From CAVYXF01 sp963772335 (GTDB lineage: Bacteria > Pseudomonadota > Alphaproteobacteria > Rhizobiales > Rhodomicrobiaceae): DNA of 64,000 nt. The stretch covers positions 124,001-188,000 of the forward strand of contig CAVYXF010000015.1 in the NCBI GenBank assembly GCA_963772335.1, given 5' to 3'. The notes below the pieces were generated by a model. That model was not told the DNA's origin. It was given only the letters and a program-made list of their open reading frames with translations, and made no database searches. Made by a program: the position numbers and the translations under genes. This document shows, piece after piece, positions 17,704 to 27,186 of the stretch; the stretch's first letter is position 1, and each line of letters begins with the position of its first letter.

Positions 17704-18726
17704 TCAGTTGGTCTTAGCCAGGAAGCCGGCTTCGGCCATCAGATCCTGGTGGAGCTTCTCGTTCTTCTCCAGCCAGGTCTTGAACTCCGCACCGGTCATC
17801 TGCGTCTGGTTGAAGGCGCCTTTGGCCATGAACTCCTTCCAGTCCGGCGTCTCGGACAGCTTCTTGAACAGATCGACATAGAAGGCGACCTGTTCGTCCG
17901 TGACGCCGCCCGGCATGAAGATGCCGCGCAGCATCTGATATTCGACGTCCGCGCCCGCTTCCTTACAGGTCGGGATGTCGCTCCAGGCCATGGTGTCGGT
18001 CACCTTGTCGGTGTAGGTCGAGCGCTTCTCATCAAAGATGCAAAGCGGCCGCAGATTGCCACCGCGCCACTGCGACACGGCCTCGATCGGGTTGTTTACA
18101 CTGGAGTCGATATGCTGGCCGACCAGCTGCGTGGCCACGTCTCCACCGCCCTTGAAGGGGATGTAGGTGAACTTCTTCGGCGCCGTGATCCGCTCGAGCG
18201 CCGCTGTGATGATCTGATCCTCCTGCTTGGAGCCAGTGCCGCCCATCTTGAACTTGCGGTCATCGCCGGCCTTGACGGCGTCAAGATATTCCTTGGCCGT
18301 CTTGTAGGGGGACTGCGCGTTTACCCAGAGGATGAACTGGTCGAGCGCCAACATCTCAACAGGAGTGAAGTCTTTCCAGTTGAAAGGCGTGCCCGTGCCA
18401 AGCGGCGTCGTGAACAGGTTCGACAGCGTGATGACGATCTTATGGGGATCGCCCTTAGACGCCTTCACGTCGATAAAGCCTTCTGCACCCGCGCCGCCGG
18501 CTTTGTTGATGACCACCAGCGGCTGGCTCATCAGATTGTGCTTTGAGACCACCCCCTGAATGAAGCGCGCCATCTGATCGGCGCCACCACCCGTTCCAGC
18601 GGGAACAATGAAGGTGACGGCCTTGGTCGGCTCCCAGGCGAAGGCGGATATGTGAGACGCCGCAAGCAGCGCTACTGCGCTGACCGCGCCAACGGCGACT
18701 TTGAGGAAAGACTTTCCGAGTGTCAT
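17704..18726 (-). CDS. tctC: Tripartite tricarboxylate transporter substrate-binding protein TctC
   Basis: Periplasmic receptor of the TTT system. ATG 18726 starts a signal peptide (MTLGKSFLKVAVGAVSAVAL, cleavage after ISAFA), then the mature protein opens with the family sequence KAVTFIVPAGTGGGADQMAR. Other Bug-type motifs are VINKAGGAGAEGF and YIPFKGGGDVATQL. 340 residues, full length. The longer frame from 18819 overlaps tctA and is not used. Ligand is unknown; being back to back with the uronate dehydrogenase gene suggests a sugar acid. Confidence 0.92.
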   Translation of the reverse strand: MTLGKSFLKVAVGAVSAVALLAASHISAFAWEPTKAVTFIVPAGTGGGADQMARFIQGVVSKHNLMSQPLVVINKAGGAGAEGFIDVKASKGDPHKIVITLSNLFTTPLGTGTPFNWKDFTPVEMLALDQFILWVNAQSPYKTAKEYLDAVKAGDDRKFKMGGTGSKQEDQIITAALERITAPKKFTYIPFKGGGDVATQLVGQHIDSSVNNPIEAVSQWRGGNLRPLCIFDEKRSTYTDKVTDTMAWSDIPTCKEAGADVEYQMLRGIFMPGGVTDEQVAFYVDLFKKLSETPDWKEFMAKGAFNQTQMTGAEFKTWLEKNEKLHQDLMAEAGFLAKTN

Positions 18727-18811
18727 GTTCGAGTTACTCCTCCCATGAGTTAGACGGACTTCACGGGCGGCTTTGAGGAAAGGCTCTTCCTCGCCGCTTC
18801 TGGTTGTTGTC

Positions 18812-20353
18812 TCAGCCATGCGGGTGAGTGGATTCGACAGCCACCTGGTCGGGGAGCGATCGGCTGCGCATTTTGGTGAGAACCCAGCTGACCAGCGGCC
18901 AGAATAACAGACAAACGCCGAGCGTCATAATCCCGCCGACCAGCCAGTTCGACCAAAAAATTGAAACTGATCCTTGGGATATCAGCATTGATTGGCGGAA
19001 GGAGCTTTCGGCCAGGTCACCGAGAACCAGCGCCAGGACAAGCGGCGGTAGCGGATAGCTGAGCTTGTTGAAGACGTAGCCGAGGATGCCGAACAGGCTG
19101 ATCATCCAGACGTCGAACATCGCATTGTTGACGGTGTAGGCGCCGATGGCACAGACCACCATGATCACAGGAGCAATGACGCTGAATGGCACGCGGAGAA
19201 TGGCGGCAAAGGCCGGCACGCAGGTCAACACGATCAGGAGACCGGCGATGTTGCCGAGATACATCGAGGCAATCAGGCCCCAGACGAACTCCTTCTGCTC
19301 AACAAACAGCAAAGGCCCGGGCTGGAGACCCCAGATCATAAGACCGCCGAGCAGCACCGCCGCGGTCGGCGAGCCGGGAATGCCAAGCGTGAGCATGGGC
19401 AGGAGTGCACTGGTGCCGGCCGCATGCGCCGCCGTCTCAGGCGCGATCACGCCCTCCAGCTCGCCCTTGCCAAAGCGGTTCTTGTCGCCCTTGGCAAAGC
19501 GCTTGGCGAGGCCATAGCTCATGAACGAGGCGGGCGTCGCACCACCTGGGGTCACGCCCATCCAGCACCCGACGAGACAGCTGCGCAGCGATGTGATCCA
19601 GAAGCGCGGCAGCTTCTTCCAGGTTTCCAGAACCGCATTGAGCCGGATTTTGGCCTCCGTGCCACGGAAGGCGAGCCCCTCCTCCATCGACGCTAGAATC
19701 TCGCCGATGCCGAACAGGCCAATCACCGCCACGAGGAAGCTGAAGCCGGTCAGCAGCTCCGTAAAACCAAAGGTCATGCGAAGCTGGCCCGTCACCGTAT
19801 CGAGGCCAACGCCGGCAAGCGCAAAGCCTAAGCACATCGAGGCGAGCGTCTTGAATGGCGAGGTCCGTCCCATGCCGACGAAGCTGGCAAAGGTCAGGAA
19901 TTGCACGGCAAAGAATTCCGGTGGGCCGAAGCGCAGTGCGAATTTGGCAACGATCGGCGCCAGGAAGGTGATCATGATCACCGCAACCAGCGCGCCGACG
20001 AAAGACGATGTGAATGCTGCCGTCAGGGCTTCATCCGCTCGCCCTTTCTGGGCGAGCGGATAGCCGTCGAATGTCGTCGCCACCGACCATGGTTCGCCTG
20101 GTATATTGAATAGTATCGACGTGATTGCGCCGCCAAACAGAGCTCCCCAGTAGATACAGGACAGCATGATGATGGCCGAGGTCGGGGGCATGGAGAAGGT
20201 GAGCGGCAGGAGGATCGCCACGCCGTTCGCTCCGCCAAGTCCCGGCAGCACCCCGATGATGACGCCCAGCAGAATACCGATCAACATTAGAAGTAGGTTG
20301 AACGGCGTCAGCACCACCGCAAAGCCGTGAAATAACGCGGTCACGTCTTCCAT
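18812..20353 (-). CDS. tctA: Tripartite tricarboxylate transporter large permease TctA
   Basis: Main permease of the TTT system, 513 residues with about 12 membrane segments, normal length. Family motifs are visible: GIIGVLPGLGGANGVAILLPL-type glycine-rich start (about residues 30-50), SCIYWGALFGGAITSILFNI, and the second repeat LTLGIPGSPTAAVLLGGLMI near 320-340. It is the first gene of the leftward tctACB set, divergent from the uronate dehydrogenase gene across a 447-bp regulatory region. Confidence 0.94.
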   Translation of the reverse strand: MEDVTALFHGFAVVLTPFNLLLMLIGILLGVIIGVLPGLGGANGVAILLPLTFSMPPTSAIIMLSCIYWGALFGGAITSILFNIPGEPWSVATTFDGYPLAQKGRADEALTAAFTSSFVGALVAVIMITFLAPIVAKFALRFGPPEFFAVQFLTFASFVGMGRTSPFKTLASMCLGFALAGVGLDTVTGQLRMTFGFTELLTGFSFLVAVIGLFGIGEILASMEEGLAFRGTEAKIRLNAVLETWKKLPRFWITSLRSCLVGCWMGVTPGGATPASFMSYGLAKRFAKGDKNRFGKGELEGVIAPETAAHAAGTSALLPMLTLGIPGSPTAAVLLGGLMIWGLQPGPLLFVEQKEFVWGLIASMYLGNIAGLLIVLTCVPAFAAILRVPFSVIAPVIMVVCAIGAYTVNNAMFDVWMISLFGILGYVFNKLSYPLPPLVLALVLGDLAESSFRQSMLISQGSVSIFWSNWLVGGIMTLGVCLLFWPLVSWVLTKMRSRSLPDQVAVESTHPHG

Positions 20354-20800
20354 GAAGCGTTCCTCGAATGCGCAGTTATGCCGCTCTCAGTGGAGCTGGC
20401 GAGCTTTTTTTCCTGGTCTTTGGTGTACAATATACCTGCGACATTCCGCGCGGTAAAGAAGTTTGCAAATTTTCTGTGACAGGCGGGCTCACGCGTCCCC
20501 CGGCAGAGCGACCCCTCGGACATCATAATGTTTGATGAGAAAAACATATCGCCCCACGGACGACATCAATGCCGCCATGTTTCGCTAGGGTAAACCGATC
20601 TGAGGCTGCGGTCTGCCCCGACATCCGTCTAACGAGTGATTAGCGTGAAAGTTTCCGCGCAAACGCTGCGCGACCGAACAGCGTCGGCGCGGGGAACTGG
20701 CGGGCGCGCGCTAGGCGGCAATTCTTCTCTGCGTCTCCCACACAGTATGTTTTGATGAACTGCCGGGCGGCATTACTCTGTCCGAAACGAAGGAGGAAAC
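20354..20800. promoter_or_regulatory. Divergent control region between tctA and udh with candidate operators
   Basis: About 447 bases with no gene, placed where one regulator could control both transport and catabolism. Two inverted repeats stand out: GGTGTACAATATACC at 20422-20436 (one mismatch, of a size typical for GntR-family operators) and CATCATAATGTTTGATG at 20521-20537. The RBS of udh (AAGGAGGAA) sits at 20789-20797. No regulator gene is adjacent; the nearest is the DeoR-type gene at 28959. Confidence 0.5.
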
Positions 20801-21622
20801 ATGAAACGCGTTCTCTTGACCGGCGCAAGCGGTGATATCGGCACACGCCTGCGCAAGCTGCTCAGGCCAATCTATCCCGAGCTGATCCTTTCGGATTTAA
20901 AGACGCCGGCCAATCTTGGACCGGATGAAACTTTCGTCCCGGCTGATCTGTCGAAGTTCAACGAGGTGTCGCATATTGTAAACGGCGCCGAAGGGATCAT
21001 CCATCTGGGTGGCTTTTCCGTCGAAGGGCCGTGGGATACAATCCTCAATTCCAATATCATCGGCGCCTATAACCTCTACGAGGCGGCACGCCAGGCGGGC
21101 GTTAGGCGGATCATTTTCGCCTCTTCCAACCATGCGGTCGGATTCTACCCGCGCAGCAAAACCATCGCGCCGGACGTGACGCCGCTGCCCGATACGCGTT
21201 ACGGCCTCAGCAAGATGTTCGGCGAGGGCCTTGCCGCGCTCTATGCCTATAAGCATGGCATTGGCACGCTCGCCATCCGCATCGGCAATGTCGGCGACCA
21301 GCCGCTCGATAAGCGCCGGCTCTCGATCTGGCTGAAAACCGAGGATCTGGTGAAGCTGATCCGCATTGGCCTGGAAAAACCGGACCTCCTATACGAGATC
21401 GTCTACGGCATGTCCGACAATGATCGGGCCTGGTGGGACAACAGCCGCGCACGTGAACTCGGCTATCAGCCGGAGGGCAAGTCGGAGACTTTTGCCGCCG
21501 AGGTGCTGGAAGCCGAGAAAGCGCGCTCGGTGGACGAGATTGCCGCCTTTTACCAGGGCGGCCCATTCTGCAGCGACGAGTTCGACGCCGATTTCGAGCG
21601 GCTGAAGAAATTGACCTCGTAG
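20801..21622 (+). CDS. udh: Uronate dehydrogenase-like NAD-dependent SDR
   Basis: Oxidises D-galacturonate or D-glucuronate to the aldarolactone with NAD. Rossmann motif LLTGASGDIGTRLRK at residues 4-18, conserved IIHLGGFSVEGPW near 67, then FASSNHAVGFYPR near 107-119 and the catalytic Y of DTRYGLSK near 136. The SSNH-GFY motif separates uronate dehydrogenases from other SDR proteins. 273 residues, as in characterised Udh. The next genes code for lactone-handling enzymes, which supports the assignment. Strong RBS AAGGAGGAA. Confidence 0.87.
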   Translation: MKRVLLTGASGDIGTRLRKLLRPIYPELILSDLKTPANLGPDETFVPADLSKFNEVSHIVNGAEGIIHLGGFSVEGPWDTILNSNIIGAYNLYEAARQAGVRRIIFASSNHAVGFYPRSKTIAPDVTPLPDTRYGLSKMFGEGLAALYAYKHGIGTLAIRIGNVGDQPLDKRRLSIWLKTEDLVKLIRIGLEKPDLLYEIVYGMSDNDRAWWDNSRARELGYQPEGKSETFAAEVLEAEKARSVDEIAAFYQGGPFCSDEFDADFERLKKLTS

Positions 21623-21713
21623 CGTAGCTCAGGTGAGATGGAAATAGGAGGCGCCTGCCCAAGCGGAATGGGAGGGCGCTATTGTTCCATCACTGACGGG
21701 AAGCGCCTTGCCG

Positions 21714-22802
21714 ATGCCCACCATCAAGCGTCTCGACATCATCGTCCTGAAGGTCCCGTTCGACGACTTCTATCGCGGCGAACGGGGCAAGCCGCGAGGC
21801 TGGACGCATTTCGACACGGTGCTGCTCCGGGTGGAGGACAGCAGTGGCCGGGTCGGCTGGGGCGAGGCGTTCGCCTATAACTGCGCCGAGGCGGTCGCCG
21901 CTGCGGTCCGCACCATGATATGCCCGCTGGTGATCGGCAAAGAGGTGACAGATGTTGCCGCCTTCACGCTCGATCTGCAGAAGACGCTGCACATTTGGGG
22001 CCGTTACGGCATCACCATGTTTGCGATTTCGGGCATCGATATCGCGCTCTGGGATCTTGCCGCGAAACAGGCGGGCGTTTCGCTCGCCGAACATCTAGGG
22101 GGTCGCAAACGCGACAGCGTGCCCGCTTATGCAAGCCTCGTCCGCTATGGCGAGGCGAAGCCGCTTCAGGCCGTGACTGCCCTGGCCTGCGAGGAGGGCT
22201 TTGCCGACATCAAGCTACACGAGCCTGGCTATGACTGCATCGTGGCCGGCCGGGAGGCTGTTGGCGACAAGATCCGGCTGACCACCGACGTGAATTGCGG
22301 ATGGAGCGTCGCCGAGGCCGAGGCCGTACTGCCGAAGCTGAAGGCGCTCGATTTATTCTGGGTTGAGGAGCCGATCTTCCCGCCGGAGGACTACCCGACG
22401 CTCGCGCGCCTTGGCCAATTTGGCGTGCCGCTCTCGGCCGGCGAGAATGCCTGCACCGCCGTCGAGTTCGCCCGGTTGATTGAGGCAGTCGCCTATCCGC
22501 AGCCGAGCGTCACCAAGGTCGGCGGGGTGAGCGAGTTTCTGAAAGTCGCCGCGCTCGCGAAAGCGGCCGGCAAGACGATCATGCCGCATTCCCCCTATTT
22601 CGGACCGGGCTATTGGGCAACGCTGCAGCTTTGTGCGCACCTGCCAGATGCCGGCCTGTTCGAATTCCTCTATGTCGAGCCGGAGGCCTCGCTCGGTCGA
22701 AACATCCCGTTGCCCAAACAGGGCAAGATTACGATTCCGGCCGCACCGGGCATCGGCTTCGAGCCGGACGAAGTGGCGATTGCGAAGTTCCAGGTGGCGT
22801 AA
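21714..22802 (+). CDS. Mandelate racemase/muconate lactonizing family enzyme (candidate galactarolactone cycloisomerase)
   Basis: Enolase-superfamily enzyme that abstracts a proton alpha to a carboxylate. The first metal ligand is D in TTDVNCGW, the second E in FWVEEPIF and the third E in SAGENACT. The second-strand catalytic Lys is in ADIKLHEPG, read here as K-x-H, and the seventh-strand His in MPHSPYFG. Sitting between udh and a galactarolactone-isomerase-like gene, the likely job is opening galactarolactone to the 3-deoxy-2-keto acid, or dehydrating a sugar acid. Start ATG 21714 is preferred to TTG 21708. About 362 residues. Confidence 0.85.
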   Translation: MPTIKRLDIIVLKVPFDDFYRGERGKPRGWTHFDTVLLRVEDSSGRVGWGEAFAYNCAEAVAAAVRTMICPLVIGKEVTDVAAFTLDLQKTLHIWGRYGITMFAISGIDIALWDLAAKQAGVSLAEHLGGRKRDSVPAYASLVRYGEAKPLQAVTALACEEGFADIKLHEPGYDCIVAGREAVGDKIRLTTDVNCGWSVAEAEAVLPKLKALDLFWVEEPIFPPEDYPTLARLGQFGVPLSAGENACTAVEFARLIEAVAYPQPSVTKVGGVSEFLKVAALAKAAGKTIMPHSPYFGPGYWATLQLCAHLPDAGLFEFLYVEPEASLGRNIPLPKQGKITIPAAPGIGFEPDEVAIAKFQVA

Positions 22803-22825
22803 AATCAGATTTTCAGGAGGCAGAC

Positions 22826-23674
22826 ATGGTCACACGCATCCTCACCGGCGAGCCGCCGCGGCTGAAAGCGCCGGCCGGCACCTGCGACACGCATATCCAT
22901 TTCTATGACGCCCGCTATACCGCGTTGCCCGGCACACCAACCCCGCCTGACGCCTCGGTCGCCGATTACCGGCAGGTGATGAGCTGGCTCGGCATCGACC
23001 GCTGTGTGATCGTGCAGCCGAACGCCTATGGCGACGACAACCGGCTGACCCTGGACAGCGTCGCGGCACTCGGCATGGACAAGGCCCGCGCAGTGGTGGT
23101 GGTGAAGCCCGGTGTGCCCGATAGCGAGCTCGAAGCTCTAACCAAGGCCGGCGCGCGCGCCGCCCGCATCATGGCGCTGCATGGCGGCACTGTGGGGCTC
23201 GACCAGCTGGATGCGGTGGCGGCGCAAATCCACCCGTTCGGCTGGCATCCCATCGTGCAGCTCAACGGGCGCAATCTGCCGGACCACGAGGCACAGCTCC
23301 TGGCGCTGCCTGGCACATTCGTTATCGACCATGTCGGCAAGTTCATCGATCCCGTGACGCCGGACGATCCCGCCTTCCGCTCGCTGCTGCGGCTGCTCGA
23401 GACCGGGCGTTGCTACATCAAGATCTCCGCGCCCTACGAGACCTCCAAGACCGGCGGCCCAGCCTATGAGGATGTTGGTCTGCTAGCCAAAGCGCTGATC
23501 CGTGCCGCGCCGGACCACACGCTGTGGGCCTCGAACTGGCCACACGCCCAGGCTGCGAAATTCGGCTATCCCAATGACGCGGGCCTGCTCGATCTGCTGC
23601 TCGACTGGGCGCCGGACGAGACCGCGATACGCAAGATGCTGGTCGATAATCCTGCCCGGCTTTACGGCTTTTGA
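22826..23674 (+). CDS. Amidohydrolase family protein, D-galactarolactone isomerase-like
   Basis: COG3618-type TIM-barrel protein, 282 residues. The start is fixed by ATG 22826 behind TCAGGAGG. It shows the first-strand TCDTHIHFYD, then VQPNAYGDD, VQLNGRN and FVIDHVGKFID. In the last strand the sequence is WASNWPHAQ, with Asn237 where hydrolases of this group carry Asp (WGSDWPH). Family members linked to udh interconvert 1,5- and 1,4-galactarolactone without a metal, which would suit the altered site. That role is inferred from context. 23 bp downstream of the enolase-superfamily gene. Confidence 0.83.
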   Translation: MVTRILTGEPPRLKAPAGTCDTHIHFYDARYTALPGTPTPPDASVADYRQVMSWLGIDRCVIVQPNAYGDDNRLTLDSVAALGMDKARAVVVVKPGVPDSELEALTKAGARAARIMALHGGTVGLDQLDAVAAQIHPFGWHPIVQLNGRNLPDHEAQLLALPGTFVIDHVGKFIDPVTPDDPAFRSLLRLLETGRCYIKISAPYETSKTGGPAYEDVGLLAKALIRAAPDHTLWASNWPHAQAAKFGYPNDAGLLDLLLDWAPDETAIRKMLVDNPARLYGF

Positions 23675-23767
23675 CGCGAGACTCGCCTGCTTAGGCCCGT
23701 GAGAGCCGCTGAGATCGGCCGAGCTTGAGCTATAGTGTTAACGACTACCAATCAGGAGGAAACGAAA

Positions 23768-24664
23768 ATGGCGGACAAGCAGCGCGTCGGGTTCATCGGT
23801 GTCGGCTATATGGGCCATGGCATGGCCAAGAACCTCGTCGAGAAAGGCCATCCGCTGGTCATCAAGGGCAACCGCAATCGCGAACCTGTCGAGGATCTGG
23901 TCGCGCGCGGCGCCAAGGAGCTCCCCACGGCCAAGGACATTGCGGCCGCCTCCGATATCGTTTTCCTCTGCCTGCCGGGCAGCTCGCAAGTCGAGGCGAC
24001 CGTTCGCGGCCCGGATGGACTGAAAGAGGGTAGCCACGAAGGCCTGATCATCGTCGACTCGACGACCGCCGATCCGAATTCCACCCTGGCCCTTGCCGCC
24101 GAGCTGGCGCCGCTCGGCGTGCGCTACATCGATGCGCCGCTCGGCCGTACGCCGAAAGAAGCCGAAGCCGGCGAGCTGGACGCGATGGTCGGCGCGGACC
24201 CCGAGACCCTCGCCGAGCTGAAGCCGGTGATCGGCTGCTGGGCCAAGCGCATCCTTCACTGCGGTCCAATCGGTGCGGGCCACAGCATGAAGCTGCTGAT
24301 GAACTTCCTGGCGCTCGGCTATGCCGCAATCTATTCCGAGGCGCTGACCATCGGCGCCAAGACCGGCATCTCCAAGGAAACTTTCCACGGCGTCATCAGC
24401 GGCAGCCGGATGGATTGCGGCTTCTATCAGACCTTCATGAAATATGTGGTGGAGGGTGATGAGAAGGCGCATCTGTTCTCGATCCGCAATGCGCATAAGG
24501 ATCTGCGCTACCTGAACGCGGTAGCCAATGCCGCTGGCATTGCGCATTATCTGGCAACGGCAGTGAAGAACCCCTATGCCCTCGCCGAAGCATCCGGGCA
24601 GGGCGATAAGAACGTTCCGCAAATCTCCGATGTGATCGCGGCTATGAACGGGGTGAAGCTTTAG
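23768..24664 (+). CDS. NAD(P)-dependent beta-hydroxyacid dehydrogenase (GarR/HIBADH-like)
   Basis: Member of the 3-hydroxyisobutyrate/tartronate-semialdehyde reductase family. Dinucleotide motif GFIGVGYMGHGMAKNL at about residues 9-24, substrate-binding DSTTADPNST near 103, DAPLGRTPKEAEAGELDAM near 128-146 (family consensus DAPVSGG) and the catalytic Lys in GAGHSMKLLMNF near 178. 298 residues, normal. ATG 23768 follows AGGAGGAAACGAAA. In a sugar-acid cluster a tartronate-semialdehyde or similar keto/aldehyde acid reductase role is plausible; the DAPLGRT variation means substrate is uncertain. Confidence 0.87.
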   Translation: MADKQRVGFIGVGYMGHGMAKNLVEKGHPLVIKGNRNREPVEDLVARGAKELPTAKDIAAASDIVFLCLPGSSQVEATVRGPDGLKEGSHEGLIIVDSTTADPNSTLALAAELAPLGVRYIDAPLGRTPKEAEAGELDAMVGADPETLAELKPVIGCWAKRILHCGPIGAGHSMKLLMNFLALGYAAIYSEALTIGAKTGISKETFHGVISGSRMDCGFYQTFMKYVVEGDEKAHLFSIRNAHKDLRYLNAVANAAGIAHYLATAVKNPYALAEASGQGDKNVPQISDVIAAMNGVKL

Positions 24665-24746
24665 CGCTTGTTGGTTTTGAGCTTCGAGCCCGGCTCGGCG
24701 CATCTACGATTGCCAGCCCTCTTCCGCATTCTCAAGGAGCTTGTCC

Positions 24747-25802
24747 ATGAAAACGATGAAAGGCCCGGGGATCTTCCTCGCGCAGTTTGCGGGCGATAGC
24801 GCCCCGTTCAACTCACTAGACGCAATCTGCGGCTGGGCGGCCTCGCTCGGCTATAAAGGCGTGCAGATCCCGACCTGGGATGGACGCCTGTTCGACCTCG
24901 CCAAGGCGGCCCAATCCGACGCCTATTGCGATGAGGTGAAAAGCACCGCCGCCAAGCATGGCCTCGCCATCACCGAGCTTTCCACGCACCTACAGGGCCA
25001 GCTCGTCGCCGTGCATCCCGCCTATGACACCGCCTTTGACGGCTTCGCGGCGCCATCAGTGCGCGGCAATCCGCAGGCGCGCACCGAATGGGCCGTCGAG
25101 CAGATGCGTTTTGGCGCGCAGGCTTCTCGCCGGCTTGGGCTGGGTGCCCATGTCACTTTCTCCGGCGCGCTCGCCTGGCCATACATCTATCCCTGGCCGC
25201 AGCGACCGGCTGGCCTGATCGAGACAGCGTTCACCGAGCTTGGCCGGCGCTGGAAGCCGATTCTGGACGCCTTCGACGAAGCGGGCGTGGATGTCTGCTA
25301 CGAGATCCATCCGGGCGAGGACATCCATGACGGCCTCACCTTCGAGCGCTTCCTGGATGCGGTCGGCGGCCATAAACGGGCCTGTATCAATTACGACCCC
25401 AGCCATTTCCTGCTGCAGCAGCTCGACTATATCGAATTCATCGATATCTATCACGAGCGGATCAAGGCCTTCCACGTCAAGGACGCCGAGTTCAATCCGA
25501 CCGGGCGCGCCGGCGTCTATGGCGGGTATGCGGCCTGGATTGACCGGCCCGCCCGCTTCCGCTCGCTCGGTGACGGGCAGGTCGACTTCAGCGCCATCTT
25601 CTCCAAGCTCGCGCAATATGACTACGACAGCTGGGCAGTACTGGAATGGGAATGCTGCCTGAAGAACGCTGAGGATGGCGCCCGGGAGGGCGCGGAATTC
25701 ATCGCCGCACACATTATTCGCGTCACGGAGAGAGCCTTCGACGATTTCGCTAGCGGTGGAACCGACGAGACCGCCAATCGCAAAATGCTGGGGCTGTCAT
25801 GA
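24747..25802 (+). CDS. Sugar phosphate isomerase/epimerase family TIM-barrel protein
   Basis: Xylose-isomerase-like TIM barrel of the IolE/IolH group, 351 residues. The four metal ligands can be placed as E in CYEIHPGEDIHDG, D and H in INYDPSHFLL, H in AFHVKDAEF and E in AVLEWECC. ATG 24747 (after AAGGAGCTTGTCC) is preferred to TTG 24741. The stop overlaps the next gene by four bases (ATGA), so it is coupled to a Gfo/Idh/MocA oxidoreductase. That pairing is common in inositol and rare-sugar pathways. Substrate is unknown. Confidence 0.88.
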   Translation: MKTMKGPGIFLAQFAGDSAPFNSLDAICGWAASLGYKGVQIPTWDGRLFDLAKAAQSDAYCDEVKSTAAKHGLAITELSTHLQGQLVAVHPAYDTAFDGFAAPSVRGNPQARTEWAVEQMRFGAQASRRLGLGAHVTFSGALAWPYIYPWPQRPAGLIETAFTELGRRWKPILDAFDEAGVDVCYEIHPGEDIHDGLTFERFLDAVGGHKRACINYDPSHFLLQQLDYIEFIDIYHERIKAFHVKDAEFNPTGRAGVYGGYAAWIDRPARFRSLGDGQVDFSAIFSKLAQYDYDSWAVLEWECCLKNAEDGAREGAEFIAAHIIRVTERAFDDFASGGTDETANRKMLGLS

Positions 25803-26971
25803 TCGAAGGCTCGAAAGACGGGAAGCTCAATCGGCGCCTGCGGCTCGGCATGGTCGGCGGCGGGCGCGACGCATTCATCGGCGCGGTGCATCGGATGGCG
25901 GCGCGGCTCGACGACCGGTGGGAGATGGTTGCAGGGGCGCTGTCCTCCGACCCCGAGCGGGCGCGCGCGTCTGGCGGCGACATCGGCCTTGCGCCGGATC
26001 GCATCTATACTGATTTCGCGGCGATGGCGGCGGGCGAAAAGGACCGCCCGGACCGAATCGATGCCGTTGCGATCGTCACGCCGAACCATATGCATGCCGG
26101 GCCGGCGAAAGCGTTCCTTGCTGCCGGCATCCATGTGATCTGCGACAAGCCGCTGACTACGACCCGCGCCGAGGCCGAGGAGCTGCAGCGGCTTGCGCGC
26201 GACAGCGGCCTCATCTTCGCGGTCACGCACAACTACACCGGCCATCCGCTCGTGCGTCAGGCCCGCGCGATGGTGACCGCCGGCGAAATCGGCGCCTTGC
26301 GCGTCGTGCAGGTGGAATATGCCCAGGACTGGCTGGCGACGCGCCTCGAAGACAGCGGCCATAAGCAGGCGGCCTGGCGCACCGATCCAGCGTTCTCTGG
26401 ACCGGCGGGCAGCGTCGGCGACATCGGCAGCCATGCCTTCAACCTTGCCGAGTTCATCACCGGCGCGGAAGTGGCGAGCCTCTCCGCCGATCTGAACACC
26501 TTCATTCCCGGCCGCCGCCTCGACGACAACGCGCAGATGCTCCTGCGTTTCGCGAATGGCGGACGCGGCGTGCTGTGGTGTAGCCAGGTGGCAGCGGGCT
26601 GTGAGAACGGTCTTTCGATCCGCGTCTACGGTGAGAAGGGCGGCCTCGAATGGCATCAGGAGCAGCCAAACACGCTGATCCATACCCCGCTTGGCGAGGC
26701 GCCCCGCCTGATTCGCCGGGCAGGCAACGGCGCCATGCCGATTGCGGCGGCTGCCTCGCGCATTCCTGCTGGACATCCCGAAGGGTACCTCGAAGCCTTC
26801 GCCCAGCTCTATGCCGACATCGCCGAGCTGATCGCGGCGCGGATGGAAGGCCGTGATCCCAGCGAATTCGCGAACCTGGTGCCCATGGTTGCGGATGGCG
26901 TGCGCGGCGTGCGCTTTATCGAGGCGGCAGTGAAGTCGTCCCAGGCGAACGCGGCCTGGACCGAGGTGTGA
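25799..26971 (+). CDS. Gfo/Idh/MocA family oxidoreductase
   Basis: NAD(P)-dependent sugar or polyol dehydrogenase, 390 residues. N-terminal Rossmann segment RLGMVGGGRDAFIGAVHRMA, the CDKPLTTT motif near residue 117 (family EKP), AWRTDP near 192 and the catalytic His in GDIGSHAFNLAEF near 210. Full length. It is translationally coupled to the isomerase/epimerase gene before it, and is the last rightward gene before the porin terminator. The reaction is probably oxidation at a sugar ring carbon, to feed the isomerase; no substrate can be assigned. Confidence 0.9.
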   Translation: MIEGSKDGKLNRRLRLGMVGGGRDAFIGAVHRMAARLDDRWEMVAGALSSDPERARASGGDIGLAPDRIYTDFAAMAAGEKDRPDRIDAVAIVTPNHMHAGPAKAFLAAGIHVICDKPLTTTRAEAEELQRLARDSGLIFAVTHNYTGHPLVRQARAMVTAGEIGALRVVQVEYAQDWLATRLEDSGHKQAAWRTDPAFSGPAGSVGDIGSHAFNLAEFITGAEVASLSADLNTFIPGRRLDDNAQMLLRFANGGRGVLWCSQVAAGCENGLSIRVYGEKGGLEWHQEQPNTLIHTPLGEAPRLIRRAGNGAMPIAAAASRIPAGHPEGYLEAFAQLYADIAELIAARMEGRDPSEFANLVPMVADGVRGVRFIEAAVKSSQANAAWTEV

Positions 26972-27186
26972 CGCAGCTTCAGCCAGCTGGCGAGGCAGGT
27001 TGGCGCGCGCATTTCGAGCGTGGCGATTCCGGCGGGGCGCGCTCTGTGATTTCAATGTCACGCCCAGAGGCCTCGTTTAGTACGTCAATCAAGCAAGATC
27101 AGAATCAAATCACCAGCCGATCCGCGGTGATTCGTTTTGATCGCATTTGATTGAATTTGGGCGAATCGGTTTCGTCAGAGCCAGCC

